Notes under the pieces: generated by a model
The model's database searches: none
What the model was told of the DNA's origin: nothing
The model's input: only the letters and a program-made list of their open reading frames with translations
Shown: positions 8,673 through 17,805 of the stretch, piece after piece
Layout: every line of letters begins with the position of its first letter
How positions within the stretch are numbered: the stretch's first letter is position 1
Position numbers and translations under genes: made by a program
NCBI RefSeq assembly: GCF_025564085.1
Contig: NZ_JAMGZJ010000078.1
Span: forward strand, 248,001 to 312,000
Reading direction: 5' to 3'
DNA: 64,000 nt
Source of the DNA: Silvania confinis
GTDB taxonomy: Bacteria; Pseudomonadota; Gammaproteobacteria; Enterobacterales; Enterobacteriaceae

Positions 8673-9066
8673 GGCGGTGCCTTATGTCCGCGATAACCCG
8701 GACAAGCTGCATCTGTTTGTGGATAACGGCTCCCTGGTGGCAACCGGTGCGCGGTCCATGTCGTGGGAATACCGCTACACCCTCAACGTGGTGATCGAGG
8801 ATTTCAGCGGCGACCAGAATCTGCTGATGGCCCCGGTGCTGCTGTGGCTGAAAGCCAATCAGACGGATGCCATCAACAACCCAGACCTGCGCGAAAAGCT
8901 GTTCACCTTTGAGGTGGATATTCTGCGCAACGACGTGTGTGATATCAGTCTGAACCTGCAGCTGACGGAGCGAGTGCTGGTCAGCACTGATGGCGGTATC
9001 TCAACGGTTGAGGCGGAGCCAGAACCTGACGAGCCAGAAGAAATGTGGACGGTGAAACGTGGATAA
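8635..9066 (+). CDS. R: Tail completion protein gpR
   Basis: This tail completion/terminator protein is needed to finish the tail for head joining. It has 143 residues (P2 155) and an acidic C-terminus (EAEPEPDEPEE). The GTG start is preceded by GGAG (in caGGAGcgaaacaGTG). It overlaps lysC upstream and S downstream. Confidence 0.92.
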   Translation: MNKPQSLRRALNKAVPYVRDNPDKLHLFVDNGSLVATGARSMSWEYRYTLNVVIEDFSGDQNLLMAPVLLWLKANQTDAINNPDLREKLFTFEVDILRNDVCDISLNLQLTERVLVSTDGGISTVEAEPEPDEPEEMWTVKRG

Positions 9067-9505
9067 TCTGCATAAGGTCGATGAGTGGCTGGCAGCACTG
9101 CTGGCGAATCTGGAGCCTGCCGCACGTCAGCGCATGTTGCGGGAGCTGGCGCAGGAGCTGCGCCGCAGGCAGCAGCAGAATATCCGGCTGCAGCGCAACC
9201 CTGACGGCAGAGGATACGAGCCGCGAAAAGTGACTGCCCGGACTAAAAAGGGGCGCATTAAGCGGCAGATGTTCTCGAAACTGCGCACGGCTAAATATCT
9301 GAAAACTGCAGCCAGTGCGGATTCTGCCAGCGTGCAGTTTGAGGGTAAGGTGCAGCGTATTGCCCGTGTTCACCACTACGGCCTGCGTGACCGTGTCAGC
9401 CGCAAAGGCTTGGATGTCCGCTACTCACAGCGCCGCCTTCTGGGTTTGAATGACGAGGAGGAAAATATGATCCATAACACCATGATGCGCTGGCTTATGG
9501 AGTAG
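9059..9505 (+). CDS. S: Tail completion protein gpS
   Basis: This partner of gpR in tail completion belongs to the Mu gpG/P2 gpS virion morphogenesis family. It has 148 residues (P2 150), is highly basic, and carries an RRQQQNIRLQRNPDGR segment typical of the family. It overlaps R by 8 bp. It is the last gene of the O-S operon, and the reverse-strand cargo gene ends 2 bp later with no visible terminator between them. Confidence 0.93.
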   Translation: MDNLHKVDEWLAALLANLEPAARQRMLRELAQELRRRQQQNIRLQRNPDGRGYEPRKVTARTKKGRIKRQMFSKLRTAKYLKTAASADSASVQFEGKVQRIARVHHYGLRDRVSRKGLDVRYSQRRLLGLNDEEENMIHNTMMRWLME

Positions 9506-9507
9506 CT

Positions 9508-10026
9508 TCATTTTTTTCTTCTTTTGCTTGACTGAGTTTTAATTTTTTTAGGCTCTTTAATCGGTTTTACTAAAGCTGATGCCTCAAGTGGCAGTGTTTT
9601 CATTATTGGCGCCTTGAAAATTTCTGCTACAGAGTATCCCGCTCTTGCTACACAAATAATGCTAAAGAAAATTATGGTTAAAATAAAAACTTCACTGTTA
9701 TCTACTGACCATTGCGCAAAAGGTAATTTAATTTGTGATGCAGTGTTGGAATACTCCAAAACAACATACATTCCATAGAGAAACGTAGCTGCTGTTTCTA
9801 TATTCCATAAGGCGTTGAGAATGTTTTTATAAATCTCAAACTTACCCATTCTTATAAGCAATGCTCCCTGCACTATTGAGAGTGCAAGCATGAAACCTAT
9901 GTAATTTATCAAGTCTTTCGTATCTGTAGCGTCTACGTTGTCCCAAATGTAAGTTGCAATTATGAGAAGGACCAAAATGGATGCGTATATACCCCATGGC
10001 AAATTTAAGCCAAATTTAAACTTCAT
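9508..10026 (-). CDS. Unknown four-helix membrane protein, prophage cargo (moron)
   Basis: I do not recognise the family. The 172-residue protein has four predicted membrane helices (about 8-28, 38-58, 75-92, 114-136) and ends in a Lys-rich cytoplasmic-looking tail (KPIKEPKKIKTQSSKRRKK). It lies on the opposite strand to the tail genes, between S and V, and is clearly AT-richer than its neighbours, which marks it as acquired cargo. The ATG at 10026 has an AGAGAG site upstream; an ATG 13 codons earlier is less likely. Superinfection exclusion or lysogenic conversion is a plausible role but is inference only. Confidence 0.75.
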   Translation of the reverse strand: MKFKFGLNLPWGIYASILVLLIIATYIWDNVDATDTKDLINYIGFMLALSIVQGALLIRMGKFEIYKNILNALWNIETAATFLYGMYVVLEYSNTASQIKLPFAQWSVDNSEVFILTIIFFSIICVARAGYSVAEIFKAPIMKTLPLEASALVKPIKEPKKIKTQSSKRRKK

Positions 10027-10046
10027 CGAATCTCTCTTTTTCACAT

Positions 10047-10064
10047 TGTGCGATTTGCTAAACA
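10047..10064. promoter_or_regulatory. Ogr-type late promoter element before V
   Basis: TTGT-N12-ACAA (core TGT-N12-ACA) matches the P2 late activator dyad. Its centre is only 55 bp before the annotated V start, so a start site at the usual +55 would fall on the ATG itself. A second in-frame ATG (10135) would have the 80-bp spacing seen at O and FI. Confidence 0.65.
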
Positions 10065-10110
10065 ATGTTCAAAACATGCCTCAATTTGCTTAGGCTGGCA
10101 AATTAAAAAC

Positions 10111-10689
10111 ATGAACGCACAACTTACAGAAATCATGCGCCTTATCACCAACCTGATCCGCACCGGCACCGTGACCGAAGTGGACCGGGAGAACTGGCTG
10201 TGCCGGGTAAAGGTGGGCGACCTCGAAACCAACTGGATTAACTGGCTGACACTACGTGCCGGGGGCGGTCGCACCTGGTGGTGCCCGTCGCCGGATGAAC
10301 AGGTGGTGGTGCTGAGCCTGGGCGGCAATCTGGAAACCGCTTTTGCACTTCCCGCTATTTACTCCAATCAGTTTGCGCCGCCATCGGATTCAGTGGACGG
10401 CAGCGTGACGGAATACCCTGACGGGGGCTGGTTTGAGTACGAACCCGCCACCGGGCGCTGGCACGTCAGGGGTATTAAATCCATGGTTATCGAGGCTGCT
10501 GACAATATCACCTTCAAAACCCCGGAGTTTGTCGTGGAGGCCGGCACCACACGCATCAACAGCGAAGTGGTGATAAACGGCGGCGTCACCCAGGGCGGCG
10601 GCGCGATGAGTTCCAACGGGATCGTGGTGGATAAACACGGTCACATCAGCGTTAAGTCCGGCGGCGACACGTCAGGAGGCCCTGTATGA
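10111..10689 (+). CDS. V: Baseplate spike protein gpV
   Basis: This is the central baseplate spike that pierces the outer membrane: an N-terminal OB-fold then beta-helix repeats, ending in a His-containing tip (VVDKHGHIS). With the ATG at 10111 it has 192 residues (P2 211), and its N-terminus aligns with P2 gpV. An upstream in-frame extension from 10048 crosses the promoter region and is rejected. ATG 10135 is a real alternative because of promoter spacing. It is first in the V-W-J-I-H-G operon. Confidence 0.92.
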   Translation: MNAQLTEIMRLITNLIRTGTVTEVDRENWLCRVKVGDLETNWINWLTLRAGGGRTWWCPSPDEQVVVLSLGGNLETAFALPAIYSNQFAPPSDSVDGSVTEYPDGGWFEYEPATGRWHVRGIKSMVIEAADNITFKTPEFVVEAGTTRINSEVVINGGVTQGGGAMSSNGIVVDKHGHISVKSGGDTSGGPV

Positions 10690-11045
10690 CGCTGTATATC
10701 GGCATGAGTCAGAGCAACGGCAGGGCTATCACTGATACGGACCATCTGCGCCAGTCGGTGCGCGATATTCTGCTGACGCCACAGGGGAGCCGTATTGCCC
10801 GCCGGGAATACGGCTCCCTGCTCTCTGCCCTGATAGACCAGCCCCAAAACCCGGCGCTGCGCCTGCAGATCATGTCTGCGGTCTATGTGGCCCTGAGCCG
10901 ATGGGAGCCACGTCTTACGCTGGAATCCATCACTATCAGCAGCAGCTTTGACGGCTCAATGGTGGTTGAGCTAACCGGGAAGCGCAATAACGGCGCGCCT
11001 GTTTCCCTTTCAGTACCAACAGGAGCAGATAATGGCGGTCATTGA
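10686..11045 (+). CDS. W: Baseplate protein gpW
   Basis: This is a baseplate wedge component of the T4 gp25/P2 gpW family, 119 residues (P2 115). It has the characteristic segment LLTPQGSRIARREYGSLL. It overlaps V by 4 bp (ATGA) and J by 14 bp, consistent with tight coupling. Confidence 0.95.
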   Translation: MTLYIGMSQSNGRAITDTDHLRQSVRDILLTPQGSRIARREYGSLLSALIDQPQNPALRLQIMSAVYVALSRWEPRLTLESITISSSFDGSMVVELTGKRNNGAPVSLSVPTGADNGGH

Positions 11046-11940
11046 CCTTTCCCAGCTCCCGGCACCGCAGATCGTTGAGGTGCCGGACTTTGAGGCGCTG
11101 CTTGCTGAGCGTAAGGCAGCTTTTGTGGCCCTTTATCCTGCAGATGAACAGTACGCGGTGCGGCGCACGCTTGAGCTGGAATCTGAACCCATCACCAAAT
11201 TGCTGCAGGAAAACACATACCGGGAAATTCTGCTGCGCCAGCGAATTAATGAGGCCGCGCAGGCGGTCATGGTGGCTTATGCCATTGGCGGCGATCTCGA
11301 TCAGCTGGCGGCCATCAATAACGTACCACGACTGATGATCATCCCTGATGACCCGACGGCGGTTCCGCCGGTTGAAGCGGTGATGGAGTCTGATACTGAT
11401 CTGCGCCAGCGCATTCCTGCAGCCATGGAGGGATTGAGTGTTGCAGGCCCGTCTGCGGCCTATGAATTTCACGCGCGCAGTGCTGATGGCCGTGTGGCTG
11501 ATGCATCAGCTGTCAGTCCGTCACCGGCAAATGTCACCGTTACCATACTATCCCGCGAAGGAGATGGAACGGCAGCAACAGACCTGCTCGCTGTGGTGGC
11601 TGCCGCGCTTAACGATGAAAGTGTGCGGCCAGTGGCTGACCGTGTATTGGTGCAGTCTGCCTCCATCGTGAATTACACCATTAACGCAAAGCTCTATCTC
11701 TATCCGGGGCCGGAGGCGGAACCTGTTAAAGCGGCCGCGATTGACCGACTGGAGACCTACATTAAAGCCCAGGCACGGCTGGGGCGTGATATACGCAAAT
11801 CCGCCATTTACGGTGCACTGCATGTGGAAGGGGTTCAGCGCGTAGAACTCATCGCGCCTGTAGTTGATGTGGTGCTGGATAAATCAAAGGCGGCTTACTG
11901 CACAGCGTCAACAGTAACTATCGGGGGAACGGATGAATAG
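11032..11940 (+). CDS. J: Baseplate assembly protein gpJ
   Basis: This is a baseplate wedge protein at the edge of the baseplate, family of P2 gpJ/Mu gp47, with exactly 302 residues as in P2. The segment LAERKAAFVALYP and the conserved middle region EGLSVAGPSAAYEFHA are typical. It overlaps I by 8 bp. Confidence 0.96.
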   Translation: MAVIDLSQLPAPQIVEVPDFEALLAERKAAFVALYPADEQYAVRRTLELESEPITKLLQENTYREILLRQRINEAAQAVMVAYAIGGDLDQLAAINNVPRLMIIPDDPTAVPPVEAVMESDTDLRQRIPAAMEGLSVAGPSAAYEFHARSADGRVADASAVSPSPANVTVTILSREGDGTAATDLLAVVAAALNDESVRPVADRVLVQSASIVNYTINAKLYLYPGPEAEPVKAAAIDRLETYIKAQARLGRDIRKSAIYGALHVEGVQRVELIAPVVDVVLDKSKAAYCTASTVTIGGTDE

Positions 11941-12454
11941 CCTGCTCCCGCCGGGATCGTCTGCCCTTGAGCGTCGCCTGGCGCAGGCCTGCAGCGATAT
12001 CAGCAATCTCGACGTGCCGCTGCGCGACCTGTGGAATCCGTGGAAATGCCCTGTGAAGTTTTTGCCGTATCTGGCCTGGGCGTTTTCGGTTGACCGTTGG
12101 GATGAAGCCTGGGCCGAGAACGTGAAACGAAAGGCTGTCAGCGATGCCTTTTTCATCCACAGCCGCAAAGGCACCCTGGCTGCTATCCGCAGTGCCGTTG
12201 GTCCACTTGGCCGCATTATCGGTATTACAGAGTGGTGGGAAAACAACGCCACGCCAGGCACGTTCGAACTGGATATCGGGGTGCCTGATAGTGGCATGAC
12301 GCCGGACATGAACACGGAAATGGACAGGCTGATCAGTGATGCCAGACCCGTCAGTCGTCACTGTTCCATCAACATCGTGCAGGAGGTGCCGGGTTATCTG
12401 TATACCGGCGGCATCGTTTATGACGGCGACATTATTACGGTTTACCCAGGGTAA
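11933..12454 (+). CDS. I: Baseplate/tail protein gpI
   Basis: This tail formation protein links the baseplate to the tail fibre. It has 173 residues (P2 176) with the family motif LPYLAWAFSVDRWDEAW. It lies between J and H as in P2. Confidence 0.95.
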   Translation: MNSLLPPGSSALERRLAQACSDISNLDVPLRDLWNPWKCPVKFLPYLAWAFSVDRWDEAWAENVKRKAVSDAFFIHSRKGTLAAIRSAVGPLGRIIGITEWWENNATPGTFELDIGVPDSGMTPDMNTEMDRLISDARPVSRHCSINIVQEVPGYLYTGGIVYDGDIITVYPG

Positions 12455-12459
12455 TTATC

Positions 12460-15165
12460 ATGGCGAAATTTAAAACTATTATCACCACTGCAGGAGCCGC
12501 AAAAATCGCGGCGGTTCTGGCTGGTACTGCCAGCATTGTTCTGGACAATACCGCAAAAATGGCCGTGGGTGACGGTAACGGCACGTTGCCCACCCCATCA
12601 CCGGCCCAGACAAAGCTGGTTAAAGAGGTGCATCGTGCCCCGATAAACCGCGCGAGTATTGACGCCAGCGACCCGAAAAATATCGTAGCCGAACTGGTGA
12701 TCCCGCCGGAAACGGGCGGTTTCTGGATCCGGGAAATGGCGCTCTATGATGCGGCAGGAACGCTGCTTGCCGTCGGTAACATGGCCGAAACCTACAAACC
12801 TTCACTGAGTGAAGGGGCCGGGCGCAAAATGGTCATTCGCATGGTGATCGCGGTCAGCGAGGTGTCTGCGATTACCATTACCATGGACACTACCACGGTG
12901 ATGGCTACTCAGGATTATGTCGACAGTGAAATCGACAAGCATGCTAAATCCCGCAGTCACCCGGACGCCACTCTGACCGCCAAAGGGTTTACGCAGCTCA
13001 ACAGCGCCACGAACAGCGCGTCAGAAGCGCAGGCCGCCACGCCTAAGGCGGTTAAAACCGTCATGGATGCGACCAATCTTAAAGCGCCGATAGCCAGTCC
13101 GGCGCTGACCGGAAAACCAACAGCACCAACAGCAGCGCAGACGGTGAGCGATACCCAGATTGCCACCACCGCCTACGTAAAAGCCGCTGTGGCGGCGCTG
13201 ATTAACTCTTCGCCGGATGTGCTGGATACCCTGGGAGAACTGGCAGCGGCGCTGGGCAATGATGCAAACTTTGCCACCACCATGACCAACCAGCTTGCGC
13301 TGAAAGCTCCATTGGCCAGCCCAGGACTCACCGGGTTACCGACAGCGCCAACAGCGGCCGCGGGAACCAACACAAAGCAGCTTTCCACAACGGAATTTGT
13401 GCAGTCTGCCATTGCTGTACTGAATGCCGCTGTCACCTCAGCTCTGGCATTAAAAGCCCCTCTTGCGAGTCCAGCCTTAACTGGTGCACCGACGGCACCG
13501 ACGGCAGCGCAGACGGTTAATAACACGCAGATCGCCACCACGGCCTTTGTGAAAGCTGCTGTCACTGCGCTTGTTAACAGTTCACCCGCTGCACTGGATA
13601 CACTGAAAGAATTAGCTGATGCGCTCGGCAACGATGCAAACTTTGCCACCACGATGACCAACCAGCTGGCGCTGAAAGCGCCGCTTGCCAGCCCGGTACT
13701 GACCGGTGCACCGACTGCCCCAACGGCGGCGGCAGGAAACAATACTACCCAGCTCGCAACCACTGAGTTTGTAAGCCGTGCAGTGTCACCTGCATTGCTT
13801 ATGCGCGGAGATCTTCCGGCAAATGCCAACCTTAACAATTATGGCCCAACCCCGGATTTCATCGGTAAATGGGGAAAATACAGCTCAGTAGGTGCAACTA
13901 TTGCTAATGGATTTCCCGAAGATGGCGCGGTTGGGGATGTGGAGATTTTGCCTTATAACCAGTTTGGTGGAGGCCAGCGTTATACGGTGCGCGGTGGGAG
14001 AATGTATCTCCGTAACCTGACGGGTGTCTGGAACGGCCTTGATGGGCCATGGTCTGACTGGTTCGAGATTGGCGGGCTGAGTTCGAATAAGGTTTTACCC
14101 GGCACAGTAACGAGCCTGTCTGACGCAGCCTGGTTCGCTCAAAATACTACATATATTTTGTCTGGCGCCCGTGGTGATGGGCCTGTTGGACTCACTGCTG
14201 GACAGAGCAATGCTGTTATTCTTTCATTGCGTCGATCAGGTGGCACCATCATGGGCCTTTGCCAACTGATGTTTACCCCGGCTGGAACCTATGAGCGTCG
14301 AGGAGAGCCTAATGCTGCCGCGAAGTGGACAGCAGTTACATGGTATCCGGGCGGTGATGCTAACGGCTGGCGTCTGGTTGGTGCGGATGCGATGGCGGCG
14401 ATTGGACAGGGTATTTCAAGCCAAAATTACACAACCCTCGATTGGCAGCAGTTCGATTTTGTATCTGGCCAAAATATTATGGTCAACGTTTCACAGTGGG
14501 CGAATGCTCCTGCGGGTTTACCGTATGTAGCAGGAGATATCGTAACTGTTGAATGTATTATTGCGCGCAATAACGCTGACCGCTACGTAGTCAACGTTAC
14601 CTCACAGTCCACTGGGAATGGTAACCGCAAAGACTATCGTGTGGTTATTTATGGAGCAAAAGGCTCTCGCGCATTTGGAGTAGATCAGTTATTCACCAGT
14701 GATTCATCAACTGTCATTCCCATTATAAATGGCGGTACGGGCGGCAAAACAGCTGCTGAGGCGCGAACCAACCTTGAGCTAAAAACGGCAGCATTACGGG
14801 ATGTCGGTATCGGGGCAAACCAGATACCCGACATGTCGTTTTTTACAGGGGTAAAAGCCGATACCGGATACCAGAAGCTGCCATCCGGGATCATCATCCA
14901 GTGGGGCCTCGCGGCTGCGACTATCGGTGTTCTGAGTCAGAAAGCCTATCCAGTCGCATTTCCAAATGCAGCCCTGCACGTTTTCCTCACCCACAACGTG
15001 CCAAACGATGTGGCCGGTGTTGGCCTTAGCGGCGCGAGAACGCAGGGTTCAACGACGCTCTTCGATTACCAGATACAGTCGCTTAAGGTAAACGGAACGG
15101 ATGTTACAGCGGCGGCATCAGGCTCTGCGGCGATGTCCATGCACTTCTTAGCTATCGGGTATTAA
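12460..15165 (+). CDS. H: Tail fibre protein gpH
   Basis: This is the receptor-binding tail fibre, 901 residues against 669 in P2. The N-terminal 150 residues are the conserved baseplate-binding domain. Residues about 205-445 contain four units of an APLASPALTGAPTAPTAA-type shaft repeat. The C-terminal 120 residues, beginning near KADTGYQKLPSG, resemble the gp53-like C-terminal fibre domain that determines host range. The next gene encodes its assembly chaperone. Length and C-terminus differ from P2, as expected for a host-range module. Confidence 0.93.
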   Translation: MAKFKTIITTAGAAKIAAVLAGTASIVLDNTAKMAVGDGNGTLPTPSPAQTKLVKEVHRAPINRASIDASDPKNIVAELVIPPETGGFWIREMALYDAAGTLLAVGNMAETYKPSLSEGAGRKMVIRMVIAVSEVSAITITMDTTTVMATQDYVDSEIDKHAKSRSHPDATLTAKGFTQLNSATNSASEAQAATPKAVKTVMDATNLKAPIASPALTGKPTAPTAAQTVSDTQIATTAYVKAAVAALINSSPDVLDTLGELAAALGNDANFATTMTNQLALKAPLASPGLTGLPTAPTAAAGTNTKQLSTTEFVQSAIAVLNAAVTSALALKAPLASPALTGAPTAPTAAQTVNNTQIATTAFVKAAVTALVNSSPAALDTLKELADALGNDANFATTMTNQLALKAPLASPVLTGAPTAPTAAAGNNTTQLATTEFVSRAVSPALLMRGDLPANANLNNYGPTPDFIGKWGKYSSVGATIANGFPEDGAVGDVEILPYNQFGGGQRYTVRGGRMYLRNLTGVWNGLDGPWSDWFEIGGLSSNKVLPGTVTSLSDAAWFAQNTTYILSGARGDGPVGLTAGQSNAVILSLRRSGGTIMGLCQLMFTPAGTYERRGEPNAAAKWTAVTWYPGGDANGWRLVGADAMAAIGQGISSQNYTTLDWQQFDFVSGQNIMVNVSQWANAPAGLPYVAGDIVTVECIIARNNADRYVVNVTSQSTGNGNRKDYRVVIYGAKGSRAFGVDQLFTSDSSTVIPIINGGTGGKTAAEARTNLELKTAALRDVGIGANQIPDMSFFTGVKADTGYQKLPSGIIIQWGLAAATIGVLSQKAYPVAFPNAALHVFLTHNVPNDVAGVGLSGARTQGSTTLFDYQIQSLKVNGTDVTAAASGSAAMSMHFLAIGY
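13078..13785 (+). repeat. Tandem shaft repeats inside the tail fibre gene
   Basis: Four degenerate units start with LKAP(I/L)ASP-x-LTG-x-PTAPTAA. They alternate between a long form with a Gln-Thr-Val tail plus a VLDTLGELA-like segment and a short form with a TTEFV tail. At DNA level the segment coding GNDANFATTMTNQLALKAP recurs near 13256 and 13626, about 370 bp apart, so unit-length recombination is possible. Confidence 0.85.
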
Positions 15166-15166
15166 C

Positions 15167-15595
15167 ATGAGCAAAATTTATTTTAGTGCAGCAACTTCCG
15201 GTTTTTATCCAGAAGAACTGAAAGAGAACTATGAAGAGGGCACCGGATGGCCGGATGATGCTGTTGAGATTACGCACGAACAATGGACTGAGTTTACAGG
15301 CGCGACCCCGGCAGGATATTGCCTTGCGGCAGGGAGTGATGGATTTCCATACTGGAAGGCAATCCCGCCGCTTACAGCAGAAGAGCTGATCGCGCTGGCA
15401 GAAATTGAGAAACAATCACGGCTGCAATATGCGAATTCTTTAACAGCTGACTGGCGTACAGAATTGTCACTGGGCATCATCAGTGATGAAGAGAAGGAGA
15501 AGCTCATTTTATGGATGAATTATATCAAAGAGGTTAAAGCGGTCGAAACAACAGACCCGAACCACATCGACTGGCCTGCAACGCCTGTTATGTAG
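15167..15595 (+). CDS. G: Tail fibre assembly chaperone gpG
   Basis: This is a Tfa-family chaperone needed for folding and attachment of the fibre, 142 residues (P2 gpG 175). It has the family features: an N-terminal KIYFSAATSGFYPEEL, the central CLAAGSDGFPYW, and a helical C-terminal half with SRLQYANSLTADWRTELSLG. It begins one base after the H stop codon and is followed by a terminator. Confidence 0.92.
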   Translation: MSKIYFSAATSGFYPEELKENYEEGTGWPDDAVEITHEQWTEFTGATPAGYCLAAGSDGFPYWKAIPPLTAEELIALAEIEKQSRLQYANSLTADWRTELSLGIISDEEKEKLILWMNYIKEVKAVETTDPNHIDWPATPVM

Positions 15596-15631
15596 GTAAA
15601 CGGAATCGCACCCATTTTATCGAACCAGCAC

Positions 15632-15654
15632 GGCCTCCGAAGCGAGGCCTTTTA
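15632..15654 (+). terminator. Terminator of the V-G operon
   Basis: Stem GGCCTC/GAGGCC with loop CGAAGC is followed by TTTT. It lies 37 bp after G and before the FI late promoter. Confidence 0.85.
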
Positions 15655-15661
15655 TGGTTGC

Positions 15662-15679
15662 TGTGTGGGGCGTGATACA
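15662..15679 (+). promoter_or_regulatory. Ogr-type late promoter element before FI
   Basis: TGT-N12-ACA is centred 80 bp before the FI start codon, nearly the same spacing as at O. This predicts an Ogr-dependent start near 15726 for the FI-FII-E-T-U-D operon. Confidence 0.7.
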
Positions 15680-15750
15680 ACGGGCAACAAGTGAACGCGA
15701 AATAAAATGCCAGCACCATGTAGCGGAAACCTCATGAGGAGAACCGCTAC

Positions 15751-16923
15751 ATGACTCAGGATTATCACCACGGGGTGCGCGTTGTTGAAATCAACGAAGG
15801 CACCCGATCCATTACCACGATGAGCACCGCCATCGTGGGCATGGTCTGCACCGGCGATGATGCCGATGCGTCCATGTTCCCCCTTAATAAGCCTGTTTTA
15901 TTGACCGACGTGCTGACTGCCAGCGGAAAAGCGGGTGAGTCCGGCACGCTGGCCCGCTCGCTGGATGCGATTGCAGACCAGGCAAAACCTGTGACGGTTG
16001 TCGTACGCGTGGCGCAGGGCGAAACCGAAGCGGAAACCACCTCCAACATTATCGGCGGCGTAACCGCTGACGGTAAAAAAACCGGCATGAAAGCCCTGCT
16101 TTCGGCGCAGTCGCAGCTCGGCGTCAAGCCGCGCATTCTTGGCGTGCCCGGCCATGACACGCAGGCGGTGGCCACTGAGCTGCTCAGTGTGGCGCAGAGC
16201 CTGCGCGGGTTTGCCTACCTGTCTGCCTACGGCTGCAAAACGGTGGAGGAAGCTATTGCCTACCGCGATAACTTCAGCCAGCGCGAAGGGATGCTGATCT
16301 GGCCTGATTTCATCAACTTTGACACCGTGCTGAATGCCGATGCGACGGCTTACGCCTCCGCCCGCGCGCTCGGTCTGCGCGCCAAAATTGACGAGCAGAC
16401 CGGCTGGCACAAAACCCTGTCCAACGTTGGCGTCAACGGCGTCACCGGCGTTTCTGCTGATGTGTTCTGGGATCTGCAGGACCCGGCCACCGATGCGGGA
16501 CTGCTTAACAAGAACGATGTGACCACGCTGATCCGCAAAGACGGCTTCCGCTTCTGGGGTTCCCGTTGCCTCAGTGACGATCCGCTGTTTGCCTTTGAAA
16601 ACTACACCCGCACGGCGCAGGTGCTGGCCGACACCATCGCAGAGGCGCACATGTGGGCGGTGGATGGCACGCTCAACCCGTCGCTGGCGCGTGACATTAT
16701 CGAAGGTATCCGCGCCAAACTGCGCAACCTGAAAACACAGGGCTACATCATCGGCGCAGACTGCTGGCTGGATGAATCCGTGAACGATAAGGACTCCCTG
16801 AAGGCCGGGAAACTCACTATCGACTACGACTACACGCCGGTGCCACCGCTTGAAAACCTGATGCTGCGCCAGCGCATCACCGATCAATACCTGCTGGATT
16901 TCTCCAGCCGTGTTAGCGCGTAA
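15751..16923 (+). CDS. FI: Contractile tail sheath protein gpFI
   Basis: This is the major sheath protein of the contractile tail, 390 residues (P2 396). The N-terminus [28 protein letters not shown] and the C-terminal [19 protein letters not shown] are typical of P2 sheaths. A GAGGAG site precedes the ATG. It polymerises around gpFII tubes. Confidence 0.97.
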   Translation: MTQDYHHGVRVVEINEGTRSITTMSTAIVGMVCTGDDADASMFPLNKPVLLTDVLTASGKAGESGTLARSLDAIADQAKPVTVVVRVAQGETEAETTSNIIGGVTADGKKTGMKALLSAQSQLGVKPRILGVPGHDTQAVATELLSVAQSLRGFAYLSAYGCKTVEEAIAYRDNFSQREGMLIWPDFINFDTVLNADATAYASARALGLRAKIDEQTGWHKTLSNVGVNGVTGVSADVFWDLQDPATDAGLLNKNDVTTLIRKDGFRFWGSRCLSDDPLFAFENYTRTAQVLADTIAEAHMWAVDGTLNPSLARDIIEGIRAKLRNLKTQGYIIGADCWLDESVNDKDSLKAGKLTIDYDYTPVPPLENLMLRQRITDQYLLDFSSRVSA

Positions 16924-16932
16924 GGGGACCCC

Positions 16933-17448
16933 ATGGCTTTACCACGCAAGTTAAAACACCTGAACCTGTTTAACGACGGGAACAACTGGCAGGGGATCGT
17001 CGAGTCGCTCACCCTGCCGAAATTCACCCGCAAGTTTGAGAAGTATCGTGGTGGCGGGATGCCTGGCGCGGTGGATGTGGATATGGGGCTGGATGACGGC
17101 GCTATTGATACTGAGTTTTCCATCGGGGGCACCGAGCTGCTGCTGTTCAGACAGATGGGCAAAACCACGGTGGATGCCATCCAGTTGCGCTTTACCGGTT
17201 CCATTCAGCGCGATGACACCGGCGAAGTGCAGGCGGTGGAGCTGGTTGTGCGCGGGCGTCACAAGGAACTGGACTCCGGCGAGTGGAAAACGGGCGAGAG
17301 CAGCACCACCAAAGTCACCAGCACCAACAGCTACGCGAAGCTGACCATTAACGGCGAAGTGCTGTATGAGGTCGATCTGGTCAACATGATTGAAATCGTG
17401 GGCGGCGTGGACCTGATGGAAGCGCACCGTAACGCCCTCGGCCTCTGA
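16933..17448 (+). CDS. FII: Major tail tube protein gpFII
   Basis: This is the inner tail tube protein, 171 residues (P2 172), starting ALPRKLKHLNLFNDG and containing ELVVRGRHKELDSGEWK. It follows FI by 9 bp, with a GGGG-rich ribosome site. Confidence 0.97.
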   Translation: MALPRKLKHLNLFNDGNNWQGIVESLTLPKFTRKFEKYRGGGMPGAVDVDMGLDDGAIDTEFSIGGTELLLFRQMGKTTVDAIQLRFTGSIQRDDTGEVQAVELVVRGRHKELDSGEWKTGESSTTKVTSTNSYAKLTINGEVLYEVDLVNMIEIVGGVDLMEAHRNALGL

Positions 17449-17502
17449 TTCACATCAACGGCGCGGGCAGCCGCGCCAGTACCCCACTAACAGGACACGA
17501 AC

Positions 17503-17805
17503 ATGAGCGATAAACCAACCGAAAAGGCCGTACAGCTGGATACTCCGATCAAGCGCGGTACAACCGAAATCACCGAAATCATTCTGCGAAAGCCTCAGTC
17601 AGGCGCGCTGCGAGGCACCCGCCTGCAGGCCATCATGGATATGGATGTGGGCGCGATGATGACCGTTATCCCACGTATCTCCACGCCGACCCTGACCGCG
17701 CAGGAAATGGCCGAGCTGGACCCCGCCGATCTCACCGCGCTGTCGGTTGAGGTGGTCACTTTTTTATTGAAGAAGTCGGTGCTTGCCGGTTTGCCGACAG
17801 CCTGA
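17503..17805 (+). CDS. E: Tail protein gpE
   Basis: This is the unshifted product of the tail chaperone locus, 100 residues (P2 91). Tail assembly chaperones coat the tape measure before tube polymerisation. The family pattern (TEITEIILRKPQSGALRG) is clear. The 3' part contains the slippery sequence described in the E+E' entry. Confidence 0.93.
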   Translation: MSDKPTEKAVQLDTPIKRGTTEITEIILRKPQSGALRGTRLQAIMDMDVGAMMTVIPRISTPTLTAQEMAELDPADLTALSVEVVTFLLKKSVLAGLPTA

